Shown here: positions 1 to 6,205 of the stretch, one piece after another
Layout of the letters: the number at the start of each line of letters is the position of its first letter
Position numbering within the stretch: position 1 is the stretch's first letter
Notes under the pieces: model-generated
Database searches by the model: none
The model's input: only the letters and a program-made list of their open reading frames with translations
What the model was told of the DNA's origin: nothing
NCBI GenBank assembly: GCA_900770845.1
Contig: CAAGLS010000160.1
Span: 1 to 25,524, forward strand
Source: an uncultured Prevotella sp.
Lineage (GTDB): Bacteria; Bacteroidota; Bacteroidia; Bacteroidales; Bacteroidaceae
Direction of reading: 5' to 3'
Length of the DNA: 25,524 nt
Made by a program: the position numbers and the translations under genes

Positions 1-158
1 CACACCCAACCCACGAGGTACATTGGTGACGGTAAAATCCGTGGGGGCCCAAAAGCCACCTCCGAAAAAAATCGAGTCTGAAAATCAATTAGTTACATAA
101 CCAAACCCTGCAATGTGGGCTAAGCTTCTGCAACTGCAGGAGTGGGAACCGTGCCCGA

Positions 159-307
159 CTGCAGGGGCCGTGCCTCGGGGCGGCCCTAAAGAAATGGCCC
201 AACCTCTTTTTAATGCATAATGCATAATTGGCATTCGCCAAGTTGCGGATGGTTGAATAAGCGGTCGAACATTGTTTAGGGCCGGCACGAGGCACGGCCT
301 CGTGCAG
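159..307. repeat. Imperfect inverted repeat, MITE-like
   Basis: The arm at 159-190 (beginning CTGCAGGGGCCGTGCCTCG and ending GGCCCTAAA) is the imperfect reverse complement of 275-307 (beginning TTTAGGGCC and ending CTCGTGCAG). They are about 32 bases each and differ by a few substitutions and single-base gaps. The ~84-base AT-richer centre has no coding capacity I recognise. The right arm contains its own perfect 8-bp hairpin (GCACGAGG at 285-292 with CCTCGTGC at 298-305). Paired terminal arms around a short non-coding core resemble a non-autonomous element, but I see no target-site duplication that settles it. Confidence 0.5.
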
Positions 308-350
308 TTGGAAGCACGCCTTTGGGGGCATGATTTTGGGCGATTGCTTT

Positions 351-376
351 CCCCTTCCTCTTAGTGAGGGGAGGGG
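351..376 (-). terminator. Possible terminator after the MBL hydrolase gene
   Basis: CCCC-TT-CCTC at 351-360 can pair with GAGG-GGA-GGGG just downstream, giving an interrupted 8-bp stem directly after the minus-strand stop codon at 380. There is no strong U-tract on the minus strand, so this is a weak call. Confidence 0.3.
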
Positions 377-379
377 GTC

Positions 380-1180
380 CTACCCTATCTCTATCGTCTC
401 CAAGTCGTCAGGGACGAACACGTTGCCCTTGAAGTAGGCACGGGCCTCAGCGGTGTAGTCCTGCTTGCGGGTGGCGAGGGTCCTGTCCTCGGTGTGGTAG
501 AGCAGCAGGTTGGCCACTCCCAAGCGCTCGGCCAACAGTGCGGCGTCGCGCACCGTGGAGTGGTGCTTCTCGTAGGGATGGAACTCCGCGCGGTCGGCAT
601 ACTTGCAGAAGGCCTCCGAGAGCAGCCAGTCGGCTCCCGCCACAAGGGCCTCGTTGGCCTCGTTGTAGGGTTCGTCGCCCAAACAGACGATGCGCCGGCC
701 CTCCACGGTGGTGGCAAAGCCAAACTGCTTCTCCTTGGTGGAGAGGATGTCGAACACCCTAAGATGGAACGAGCCGCAGTCTATCTCGTCCTTGTCGCTC
801 ACCTCGTGGAAGAACACGCAGTGGCCGATTTCGGCAAACTGCTTGGCCGTGAGCATGTTGCCCAAGTTGAAACGCAGGATGTGGATGACCTTGGCATGGC
901 TCCACACGTGCAGCCCACCACTGTACTTGCCAGCCAAATGGCGCTGAATGAACACGCGCACCATCCAGATGACGCCCAAGATGTGGTCGGTGTGGGCGTG
1001 GGTGACGTAGATGTGGTGTATCTCGCCTCCGTCGATGCCGGCCCGTTCCAGCTGCGACAGCACACCGTTGCCTCCCCCAGCGTCCACGAGCAGCTTGTCG
1101 CAGCCATTGTCCATCACGAAGCACGTGTTGTAGCAGCGCGTTACGAGGGCGTTGCCGGTCCCCAACATAGTTATCCTCAT
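380..1180 (-). CDS. MBL-fold metallo-hydrolase, RNase Z-like
   Basis: This 266-residue protein belongs to the metallo-beta-lactamase superfamily. The dinuclear metal-binding signature THAHTDH is at residues 60-66 (H61, H63, D65, H66). A later metal-bridging aspartate candidate is D169 in the LGDE stretch, and further candidate ligands are H206/H207 and H229 (LLYHTED). The N-terminal MLGTGNA and the overall length recall the RNase Z/phosphodiesterase-like branch, so hydrolysis of a phosphodiester or similar ester is likely; the substrate cannot be read from the sequence. No signal peptide is visible, so it should act in the cytoplasm. Its ATG overlaps the stop codon of the upstream MutS-family gene by four bases (ATGA), which implies translational coupling and a shared mRNA. 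The family call is firm; the specific activity is not. Confidence 0.85.
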   Translation of the reverse strand: MRITMLGTGNALVTRCYNTCFVMDNGCDKLLVDAGGGNGVLSQLERAGIDGGEIHHIYVTHAHTDHILGVIWMVRVFIQRHLAGKYSGGLHVWSHAKVIHILRFNLGNMLTAKQFAEIGHCVFFHEVSDKDEIDCGSFHLRVFDILSTKEKQFGFATTVEGRRIVCLGDEPYNEANEALVAGADWLLSEAFCKYADRAEFHPYEKHHSTVRDAALLAERLGVANLLLYHTEDRTLATRKQDYTAEARAYFKGNVFVPDDLETIEIG

Positions 1181-2979
1181 ATTTTCCTTTCTCCCAAGAG
1201 TTGTTTGAGCAGGTAGCTGGCGTTCTGGTTGCGCGCCACCCCCGCCGTGATTTTATAGGTGTAAGTGACCTTTGTCCCGAGGCTGATCTCGAAGCAATGG
1301 TTGTGGAAGCGTTCCCCCTCCATCTTCGAGAGTTCCAAGTCGTGGGTGGCGATGATGCCGCTCACGGGCTTCCGCGCGATCCATTCCAAGAACATGCGTG
1401 AGCCGTTGAGCTTGTCGAGCGAGTTGGTGCCCTTGAGGATTTCGTCCAATATAATCAGGGTATGGGCGTGGGCCTCGCAGGAGTCGATGAGCTGGCTGAT
1501 GCGCAGCAGTTCGGCGTTGAAATAGCTGATGCCGTGGGCCAGATCGTCGCTCGTGCGCATGCTGCTGAACAGGTTGAAGCGCTTGCACGCGAAACGCTCG
1601 GCAAACACCGGCATGCCGTTCATGGCCAGCACGTAGTTGATGCCCACGGCGCGCAGGAAGGTGCTCTTGCCCGCCATGTTGGCTCCCGTGATGATGTAGA
1701 AGTTGCGGTCGGCAATGCTGAAGTCGTTGCGCACCGCCCTCTGCCCTAGGAACGGATGCCACAGGGCCTTGGCCTCGATGTCCACGCCCTGGTCGTCGCC
1801 AATCCCGGCGGTGCCGGCCTCCGGGTGGTTGTAGCGCATCGTGGCCATGCTCACCAGCGCGTCGCCGCGGCTCACGAGGTCTATCCATTGGGCTATGCTG
1901 CCCAAGTGGCGTTCCTGCCAGCGCAGGTAGCGGCCGGTGAGCCGGATGTCGCTCAGGGTCAGCGCGTCGCCAAAGAGGAGTCCCAACAGGTTGCCGCGGC
2001 GGTCGATGGCCTTCACGATGCTTCCCAACTCCCGCCAGCAGCTTTCGGCCTCATCGAGCTGTTGCCATTCTCCGCCCGCCTCGCGCATCAGCCGCGCCAG
2101 CCTCACGATGGGTTCCATCTCTCGGTTGAGGCTGTTCAAGTGGTTGCCGATTCTGCGCAGGGGTTTCTGCGTGAGGAGCAGGGCGAGGAAGAACTGCACC
2201 GTGCCCCAGAGCAGTGGCACGGCGGCCTCCACATAGCCCGCGATGGCCAACACGATGGTGAGGGCCAGCCCCACCGACAGCAACATAATGGCCACCCGCG
2301 TGCATCGAAGCCTTGGCCAGCGGGGGTATTCTTCTTGGGCCGTCCGCTCCACGGCGCTAAGGATGGCAGCCGTGTCGATGCGGTGGCGCTTCCCCGCCGC
2401 CATCATCCGCTCGCGCCAGTCGGCTTGGGCAGCCCATTGGTTGATGGTGGCCGCCTGATGGTCGATGGTGGCGGCTGCGTCGCCTGTGGACTGTGAGAGC
2501 AGTCCCTCGGTGGTGCTGAGGTCGCGACTCAAGGCGCGCGCCAACATGTCGCTGCCGCCGGTGGTGGATGTGCGGTTGATGCGCTGGAAGAGGCTCTCGG
2601 CCCCGAAGATGTCGAGGTCGAACGAGTAGGGATGGCGTGGGTCGGCGTATTGTCGGCCGTCGTCGAAACGGGAGTAGTCGCCGTCGAGGGCTGCCAACTC
2701 ATCGCGGTTGACGTTGAGCCGGTCCTCCAATTGGTCGCACTCGGTGGAGTTTCGTCCGTCGGCCCAGCGCGTAAGGCCATAAACGATGCAGGCCATGGCC
2801 ACCGCCACGCTGCATTCCAGGCCACGGTCCTCGATGGTGGTGTAAGCGGCCACGGCGGATATGGCGGCCACAAAGCTCGCCACTTCCAAAAGAATGAAGT
2901 ATTTGTTGCGCTTTTTGCGTGCCTTGAGCTGTGCCGCCAAGGTCGAAACCCTGTCTTGATAGTGTTGTCTCAGTTCCAT
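1177..2979 (-). CDS. Membrane-anchored MutS-family ATPase
   Basis: This 600-residue protein carries the MutS C-terminal ATPase domain. Walker A is GANMAGKST at residues 432-440, the MutS-typical SYFNAELLRI segment follows around 485-495, Walker B is TLIILDE at 507-513, and the ATHD switch histidine is at 546. A core-like helical region precedes it. The mismatch-recognition and connector domains of true MutS are absent; instead there are hydrophobic segments at about 27-48, 56-72 and 227-271, which suggest attachment to the inner membrane. It is therefore unlikely to be the housekeeping mismatch-repair MutS. I chose the ATG at 2979, giving MELRQHYQDR. The frame stays open further upstream to 3099, but that extension is rich in Cys and His and unlike the rest. 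The gene is coupled to the MBL hydrolase by an ATGA overlap. Its role in DNA metabolism is an inference from the family. Confidence 0.82.
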   Translation of the reverse strand: MELRQHYQDRVSTLAAQLKARKKRNKYFILLEVASFVAAISAVAAYTTIEDRGLECSVAVAMACIVYGLTRWADGRNSTECDQLEDRLNVNRDELAALDGDYSRFDDGRQYADPRHPYSFDLDIFGAESLFQRINRTSTTGGSDMLARALSRDLSTTEGLLSQSTGDAAATIDHQAATINQWAAQADWRERMMAAGKRHRIDTAAILSAVERTAQEEYPRWPRLRCTRVAIMLLSVGLALTIVLAIAGYVEAAVPLLWGTVQFFLALLLTQKPLRRIGNHLNSLNREMEPIVRLARLMREAGGEWQQLDEAESCWRELGSIVKAIDRRGNLLGLLFGDALTLSDIRLTGRYLRWQERHLGSIAQWIDLVSRGDALVSMATMRYNHPEAGTAGIGDDQGVDIEAKALWHPFLGQRAVRNDFSIADRNFYIITGANMAGKSTFLRAVGINYVLAMNGMPVFAERFACKRFNLFSSMRTSDDLAHGISYFNAELLRISQLIDSCEAHAHTLIILDEILKGTNSLDKLNGSRMFLEWIARKPVSGIIATHDLELSKMEGERFHNHCFEISLGTKVTYTYKITAGVARNQNASYLLKQLLGERKI

Positions 2980-3085
2980 ACGGCTTGTAAAATTACACAT
3001 TGTCGAGCTAATAACCGACGCTGTGGCGCAAGCCTTATGATAATTTAACGTGGCGCAAAGGAAGTGTACAACTCTTTTCTTTTGG

Positions 3086-3093
3086 CAAAAGTA
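3086..3093 (-). promoter_or_regulatory. Possible promoter -7 box for the MutS/MBL operon
   Basis: The minus strand reads TACTTTTG here, matching the Bacteroidetes -7 consensus TAnnTTTG. No good TTTG -33 box stands at 19-21 bases upstream, so the call is tentative. It would give a leader of about 100 bases before the ATG at 2979. Confidence 0.3.
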
Positions 3094-3253
3094 CGACAAC
3101 TACGCTGATAAACGATAAATCCATTTGTTTTTTTAGATTTTATTATCACTCTACAAAATAGTTATGAGCATAAGGTAAGAAGCAAGTTTCTTATACGCAA
3201 TTATCTTTCCTGCAAATGTTAAAAATAGGCTTCATAATGTCTTTTTTCTTATA

Positions 3254-3289
3254 ATGTTTCTTTTTTATGAAACATCATCCTTACCTTTG
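3254..3289 (+). promoter_or_regulatory. Toxin-antitoxin promoter with palindromic operator
   Basis: TACCTTTG at 3282-3289 fits the Bacteroidetes -7 box and lies 18 bases before the toxin ATG. Just upstream, ATGTTTC (3254-3260) and GAAACAT (3269-3275) form a perfect 7-bp inverted repeat across the expected -33/spacer region. The motif ATAATGT also occurs twice in direct orientation (3234-3240 and 3251-3257). A palindrome over the promoter is what autorepression by the adjacent XRE antitoxin would need; that binding is inferred. Confidence 0.55.
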
Positions 3290-3307
3290 TATGCAAAATG
3301 AAAATGT

Positions 3308-3646
3308 ATGGCACAAAATATATTCCGACTTGTCTTGACGGACGAGGCACAAAACTTCATTGAGAGTTTACCCGAAGCGGTATCCTACAAGATTTACTAC
3401 AATATCAAGCGTGTTGCAGGTGGTGAACGCAACAAGGAACTTTTTAAGAAGTTGGAGAATTCGGAAATATGGGAGTTTCGTACATTATACAATAAAACGG
3501 CTTATCGCTTATTCGCCTTTTGGGATAAAGACAAAGAGACATTGGTGATTGCCACTCATGGCATCATTAAGAAAACCCAGAAGACACCAAGCAAAGAAAT
3601 TGCGAAAGCAGAAGCTATCAGAAAAGAATATTTCAAAAACAAGTAA
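3308..3646 (+). CDS. HigB/RelE-type toxin
   Basis: This 112-residue basic protein resembles the HigB / phage Gp49-like branch of the RelE/ParE toxin superfamily. The diagnostic core is FKKLENSEIWEFRTLYNK, then AYRLFAFWDK and a strand ending in HGIIKKTQKTP, followed by a lysine-rich C-terminal helix (EIAKAEAIRKEYF). Members of this family are ribosome-dependent mRNA endonucleases that inhibit translation. The antitoxin gene starts two bases after the toxin stop codon, so both should be made from one mRNA with the toxin first, the order typical of hig loci. The pair is visibly AT-richer than its neighbours, which suggests separate acquisition. The family call is strong; the assignment to HigB rather than another RelE branch rests on these motifs and gene order. 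Confidence 0.85.
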   Translation: MAQNIFRLVLTDEAQNFIESLPEAVSYKIYYNIKRVAGGERNKELFKKLENSEIWEFRTLYNKTAYRLFAFWDKDKETLVIATHGIIKKTQKTPSKEIAKAEAIRKEYFKNK

Positions 3647-3648
3647 TT

Positions 3649-3978
3649 ATGGCACAAATGAATCTTACTCCGTTGGACGATGTGCTTGACAAGCATTTCG
3701 GCAAAGTTGGCACTCCAAAACGTGATGCTTTTGAAAGTGATGTGGATGAAGCATTGCATGCTTACAGGCTGGGCAAAGCTATCAAGAAAGCTCGCATAGA
3801 ACAGAACTTGACGCAAGAGCAACTTGGCGAGCGTATAGGAGTGAAAAGAGCGCAGATTTCCCGATTGGAAAGAGGTTATAGCATAACTATTCCAACCATG
3901 AGAAGAGTGTTCAAGGCATTGGGTGTAGCAACTGCAACTATTGACTTGGGAATAGCAGGAAAAGTTGCACTATGGTAA
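3649..3978 (+). CDS. HigA-type XRE antitoxin
   Basis: This 109-residue protein has one Cro/CI-type helix-turn-helix: KKARIEQNLTQEQLGERIGV, then KRAQISRLERG, at roughly residues 42-75. An N-terminal acidic stretch (about residues 5-35) could contact the toxin. It should bind and neutralise the preceding HigB-like protein and repress the promoter through the palindrome at 3254-3275. It starts two bases after the toxin gene. A closely downstream perfect hairpin (3996-4021) could end the transcript. Confidence 0.85.
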   Translation: MAQMNLTPLDDVLDKHFGKVGTPKRDAFESDVDEALHAYRLGKAIKKARIEQNLTQEQLGERIGVKRAQISRLERGYSITIPTMRRVFKALGVATATIDLGIAGKVALW

Positions 3979-3995
3979 ATAGAACCTTTTGCCCA

Positions 3996-4021
3996 TGTTG
4001 TGTGACAACTGTCACACAACA
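3996..4021 (+). repeat. Perfect 12-bp inverted repeat (hairpin)
   Basis: TGTTGTGTGACA at 3996-4007 and TGTCACACAACA at 4010-4021 are exact reverse complements separated by two bases. The hairpin follows the antitoxin stop by 17 bases. It lacks a clean U-tract, so it may be a processing or regulatory element rather than a standard terminator. Confidence 0.7.
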
Positions 4022-4091
4022 ATAGGACAACCGTCACACAACAGTGGAACAATTGTCACACAACAGTGGCACAGCCGCCACAGATGTTGTG
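4004..4091 (+). repeat. 22-bp tandem repeat, about four copies
   Basis: Units begin at 4004, 4026, 4048 and 4070. The first three share the core GTCACACAACA with differences at the edges; the fourth is strongly diverged. The units abut without spacers, so this is not CRISPR. The first unit overlaps the right arm of the hairpin at 3996-4021. Confidence 0.75.
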
Positions 4092-4137
4092 CGAGCGAAG
4101 ACAACCTGCCTAAACGAGCGAAAATCCAAATATAAAA

Positions 4138-4176
4138 ATAGGAGACAAGGGTGAACGAATCGCCCCTATCTCCTAT
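4138..4176. terminator. Bidirectional terminator between convergent genes
   Basis: ATAGGAGA at 4138-4145 pairs with TCTCCTAT at 4169-4176, and inner AGGG/CCCT can extend the stem. T-rich DNA follows on both strands: TTTTGTTTATTTTT on the plus strand after GGC, and TTTTTATATTT on the minus strand. It sits between the plus-strand antitoxin and the minus-strand GH20 gene, where a shared terminator is expected. Confidence 0.7.
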
Positions 4177-4229
4177 GCTGAATGGCTTTTGTTTATTTTT
4201 GCTCCAACACCGACCTTGATGGAGCAGCC

Positions 4230-6179
4230 TTAAAGGCTCACCACCTTCAGGTTGGTGATGACGCTCTTGAAGCTGCCGCCGGCCTGCTTGAGCGGGAACA
4301 CGAGCGTGCTGATATAGTACATCGGCCGCTTGAAAGGTATCTTGCGCACATCGAGCGACTCCACGAGGCGGCCGTCGACATAGAGCTGCGTTCGCTCCTG
4401 GTCGCCGTGGATGCGCACGTGGGCCCGCTCGCCCGGCACAAACTGATAGTTGAAGTTGTAGAGATAGCCGTCGCGGCTGAAGCCGAGCAGCCCCGAGGCG
4501 GGGTCGGAGAGCCAGAACGTGGCGTCGTCGTAGTGGAACAAAGGCGTGGCAAGCTGCTCTTTCCGAGCCGTGATGTCGAAGCTGACATCGTAGTTCCAGC
4601 CTATCTGGTCTGCGTCGAGCGTGTCTCCCGGCCTCACCACAGCCTTTTCCAACACCACTCCCGGGGCATGTCTTCCGGCGTAGTTCACGCCCGGCGCCTC
4701 ACGCACGCCCTGCGCCCGGTGGGCATACTCGTCCCATCGCATCGAAACCCTACTGCCGGTCCACATCTTTGTGGCCAGCGTGCGGATGGCGGGCATGGCA
4801 CGGTAGTGGATGTCGCGAGTGGAGATGCCGTTGCCCACAACATCGTTCCACACGGCAAACATGCCTCCCTTGATTTGAGGATGCCGCTCGGGAAACTTGT
4901 TGCCGTTGATGACGGCGGGTGTCCAATTCTCATAGAGCCACCGGCAGTCGAGATAGTCGTGATAATATCCGGCTTTGGGGACGATATACACCTCGCGGTC
5001 GGGAATGGCTATGAGGTCGTAGCCCAAGGCCATCATCGAGTCGGGACGGGAATAGTCGTTCGACCAGGCGCACATCAGCACATCCTTCACCTTGATGGGC
5101 GTAGCGCCCCTCGCATGGGTTTGAGACCCCCAGATGACGGCCTTCTTCCCATACTGCTCCACAAGCTTGATGTAGTGGTCGGTGAAGCCACGAAACTGCT
5201 CCACGAGCTGCTGCGTCTTGTTGGAGTATTCGTCGGTGCCGATATGCACATACCGGCCTTTGAACACGGGGTCCTCACCCCCAAGATACTCGCCGAAGAG
5301 ACTGTCGAGGAAGGCGTAGGTGGCGGGATTGCCCAAGTCGAGATGGTCTGCGCCGTAGTCGTTGGATGCAATCGACGGACGGTAGCGGCTTAAGGCCAGC
5401 GAGTGGGCCGGCACATCAATCTCAGGCACCACGTCAACGCCAAGACTGTCGCCAAGGAGCTGCAGGGCAGTGAACGACTGCTTGGTGTAGAATCCGTCGC
5501 GGGCGGTGAGGCCGGGGAAAAGGTCGCTCTGCAGGCGGAACGCGGCCTGTGTCTTGTCCCAGTTGTCGTCGAAGTAAAGTGGAAATCCGTTGTCGTTGAG
5601 ATGCACCTGCAGCATATTCATCTTGTAGTAGGCCATCACCCGCACATAGTCGCGCAGCATCGGCATGGGCAGGTATTTGCGTCCGGCATCGAGCATTGCG
5701 CCGCGGATGGCATAGTCGGGCCAGTCGCGCGTGGCGCCGCAAGGCAGCCGCTTGCCTTGGGTCTGGTCGAGCATCTGCAGGAGGGTGCGCGTTGCCCAGA
5801 AGAGGCCTTTCGCCGTAGGTGCCGTAAGCACCACTTGGTCGCGGCCTATCCTCAGCTCGTAGCCCTCGGGACCCAACTGCCTGTCGGCCTTGAGCGCAAG
5901 CACGATGTCGCCTCCCCGCCGCCCATCAGCGACGAGGCGGCTCTCTTGGCCGAACATCTCCCGCAAGTCGGCAGCCAACAGGCCGCCCACGCGGCCTACG
6001 CCCTCTCCCTTGGCCGTTCGGATGCTGACCGAGGCGGGCATGGCAAAGCTCCCCGAGGCTGCGGCCCACGTCTTCAGCTCGGGTATAACAAAGGGCTTGG
6101 CCGCCGTCTGCGCCATGAGGGGCATGGCGGCCGACAGCAGACAAGCGCAAACTATGGTCTTCAAAAAGTTTCGTTTCAT
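4230..6179 (-). CDS. GH20 beta-N-acetylhexosaminidase, secreted
   Basis: This 649-residue protein starts with a clear signal peptide (MKRNFLKTIV to about residue 24, ending AQT). An alpha/beta GH20b-like domain spans about residues 30-150. The catalytic barrel follows, with the family 20 hallmark HIGTDEY at 312-318; D316 and E317 are the expected pair for substrate-assisted catalysis. Also visible are QVHLNDNGFP (191-200) and EIDVPAHS (253-260). The C-terminal ~130 residues look like a concanavalin/LamG-type beta-sandwich with FWLSDPASG and YVDGRLVES. It should remove terminal beta-linked GlcNAc or GalNAc in the periplasm or at the surface. The ATG at 6179 is preferred over an in-frame GTG at 6209 because the signal peptide begins there. 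It is the last gene of the sulfatase operon, 26 bases behind GH84. Confidence 0.92.
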   Translation of the reverse strand: MKRNFLKTIVCACLLSAAMPLMAQTAAKPFVIPELKTWAAASGSFAMPASVSIRTAKGEGVGRVGGLLAADLREMFGQESRLVADGRRGGDIVLALKADRQLGPEGYELRIGRDQVVLTAPTAKGLFWATRTLLQMLDQTQGKRLPCGATRDWPDYAIRGAMLDAGRKYLPMPMLRDYVRVMAYYKMNMLQVHLNDNGFPLYFDDNWDKTQAAFRLQSDLFPGLTARDGFYTKQSFTALQLLGDSLGVDVVPEIDVPAHSLALSRYRPSIASNDYGADHLDLGNPATYAFLDSLFGEYLGGEDPVFKGRYVHIGTDEYSNKTQQLVEQFRGFTDHYIKLVEQYGKKAVIWGSQTHARGATPIKVKDVLMCAWSNDYSRPDSMMALGYDLIAIPDREVYIVPKAGYYHDYLDCRWLYENWTPAVINGNKFPERHPQIKGGMFAVWNDVVGNGISTRDIHYRAMPAIRTLATKMWTGSRVSMRWDEYAHRAQGVREAPGVNYAGRHAPGVVLEKAVVRPGDTLDADQIGWNYDVSFDITARKEQLATPLFHYDDATFWLSDPASGLLGFSRDGYLYNFNYQFVPGERAHVRIHGDQERTQLYVDGRLVESLDVRKIPFKRPMYYISTLVFPLKQAGGSFKSVITNLKVVSL

Positions 6180-6205
6180 CAGTGTGGAAAGGTTGGGAAT
6201 GGCAA

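Larger units (their letters stand above)
1..379. other. Left-edge non-coding region
   Basis: I see no gene here that I would support. Short open frames exist on both strands but lack family resemblance, signal peptide or start context, and they run through an inverted repeat (159-307). The stretch lies downstream of the minus-strand hydrolase gene, and a run of purine/pyrimidine complementarity just past its stop may act as terminator. Confidence 0.6.

Noticed and set aside
85..331. Two overlapping minus-strand frames near the left edge
   Set aside because: Both run through the inverted repeat arms, have no family resemblance and differ in frame, so they are best explained by the repeat.
1177..2979. 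Housekeeping mismatch-repair MutS
   Set aside because: The protein has no N-terminal mismatch-binding domain, is short, and has hydrophobic membrane-like segments.
2980..3099. Longer N-terminus for the MutS-family protein
   Set aside because: The frame is open upstream, but the extra 40 residues are Cys/His-rich, unlike the protein, and would overlap the predicted -7 box.
4004..4091. Possible CRISPR array
   Set aside because: The 22-bp units abut directly, with no variable spacers and no cas genes nearby; it is a simple tandem repeat.
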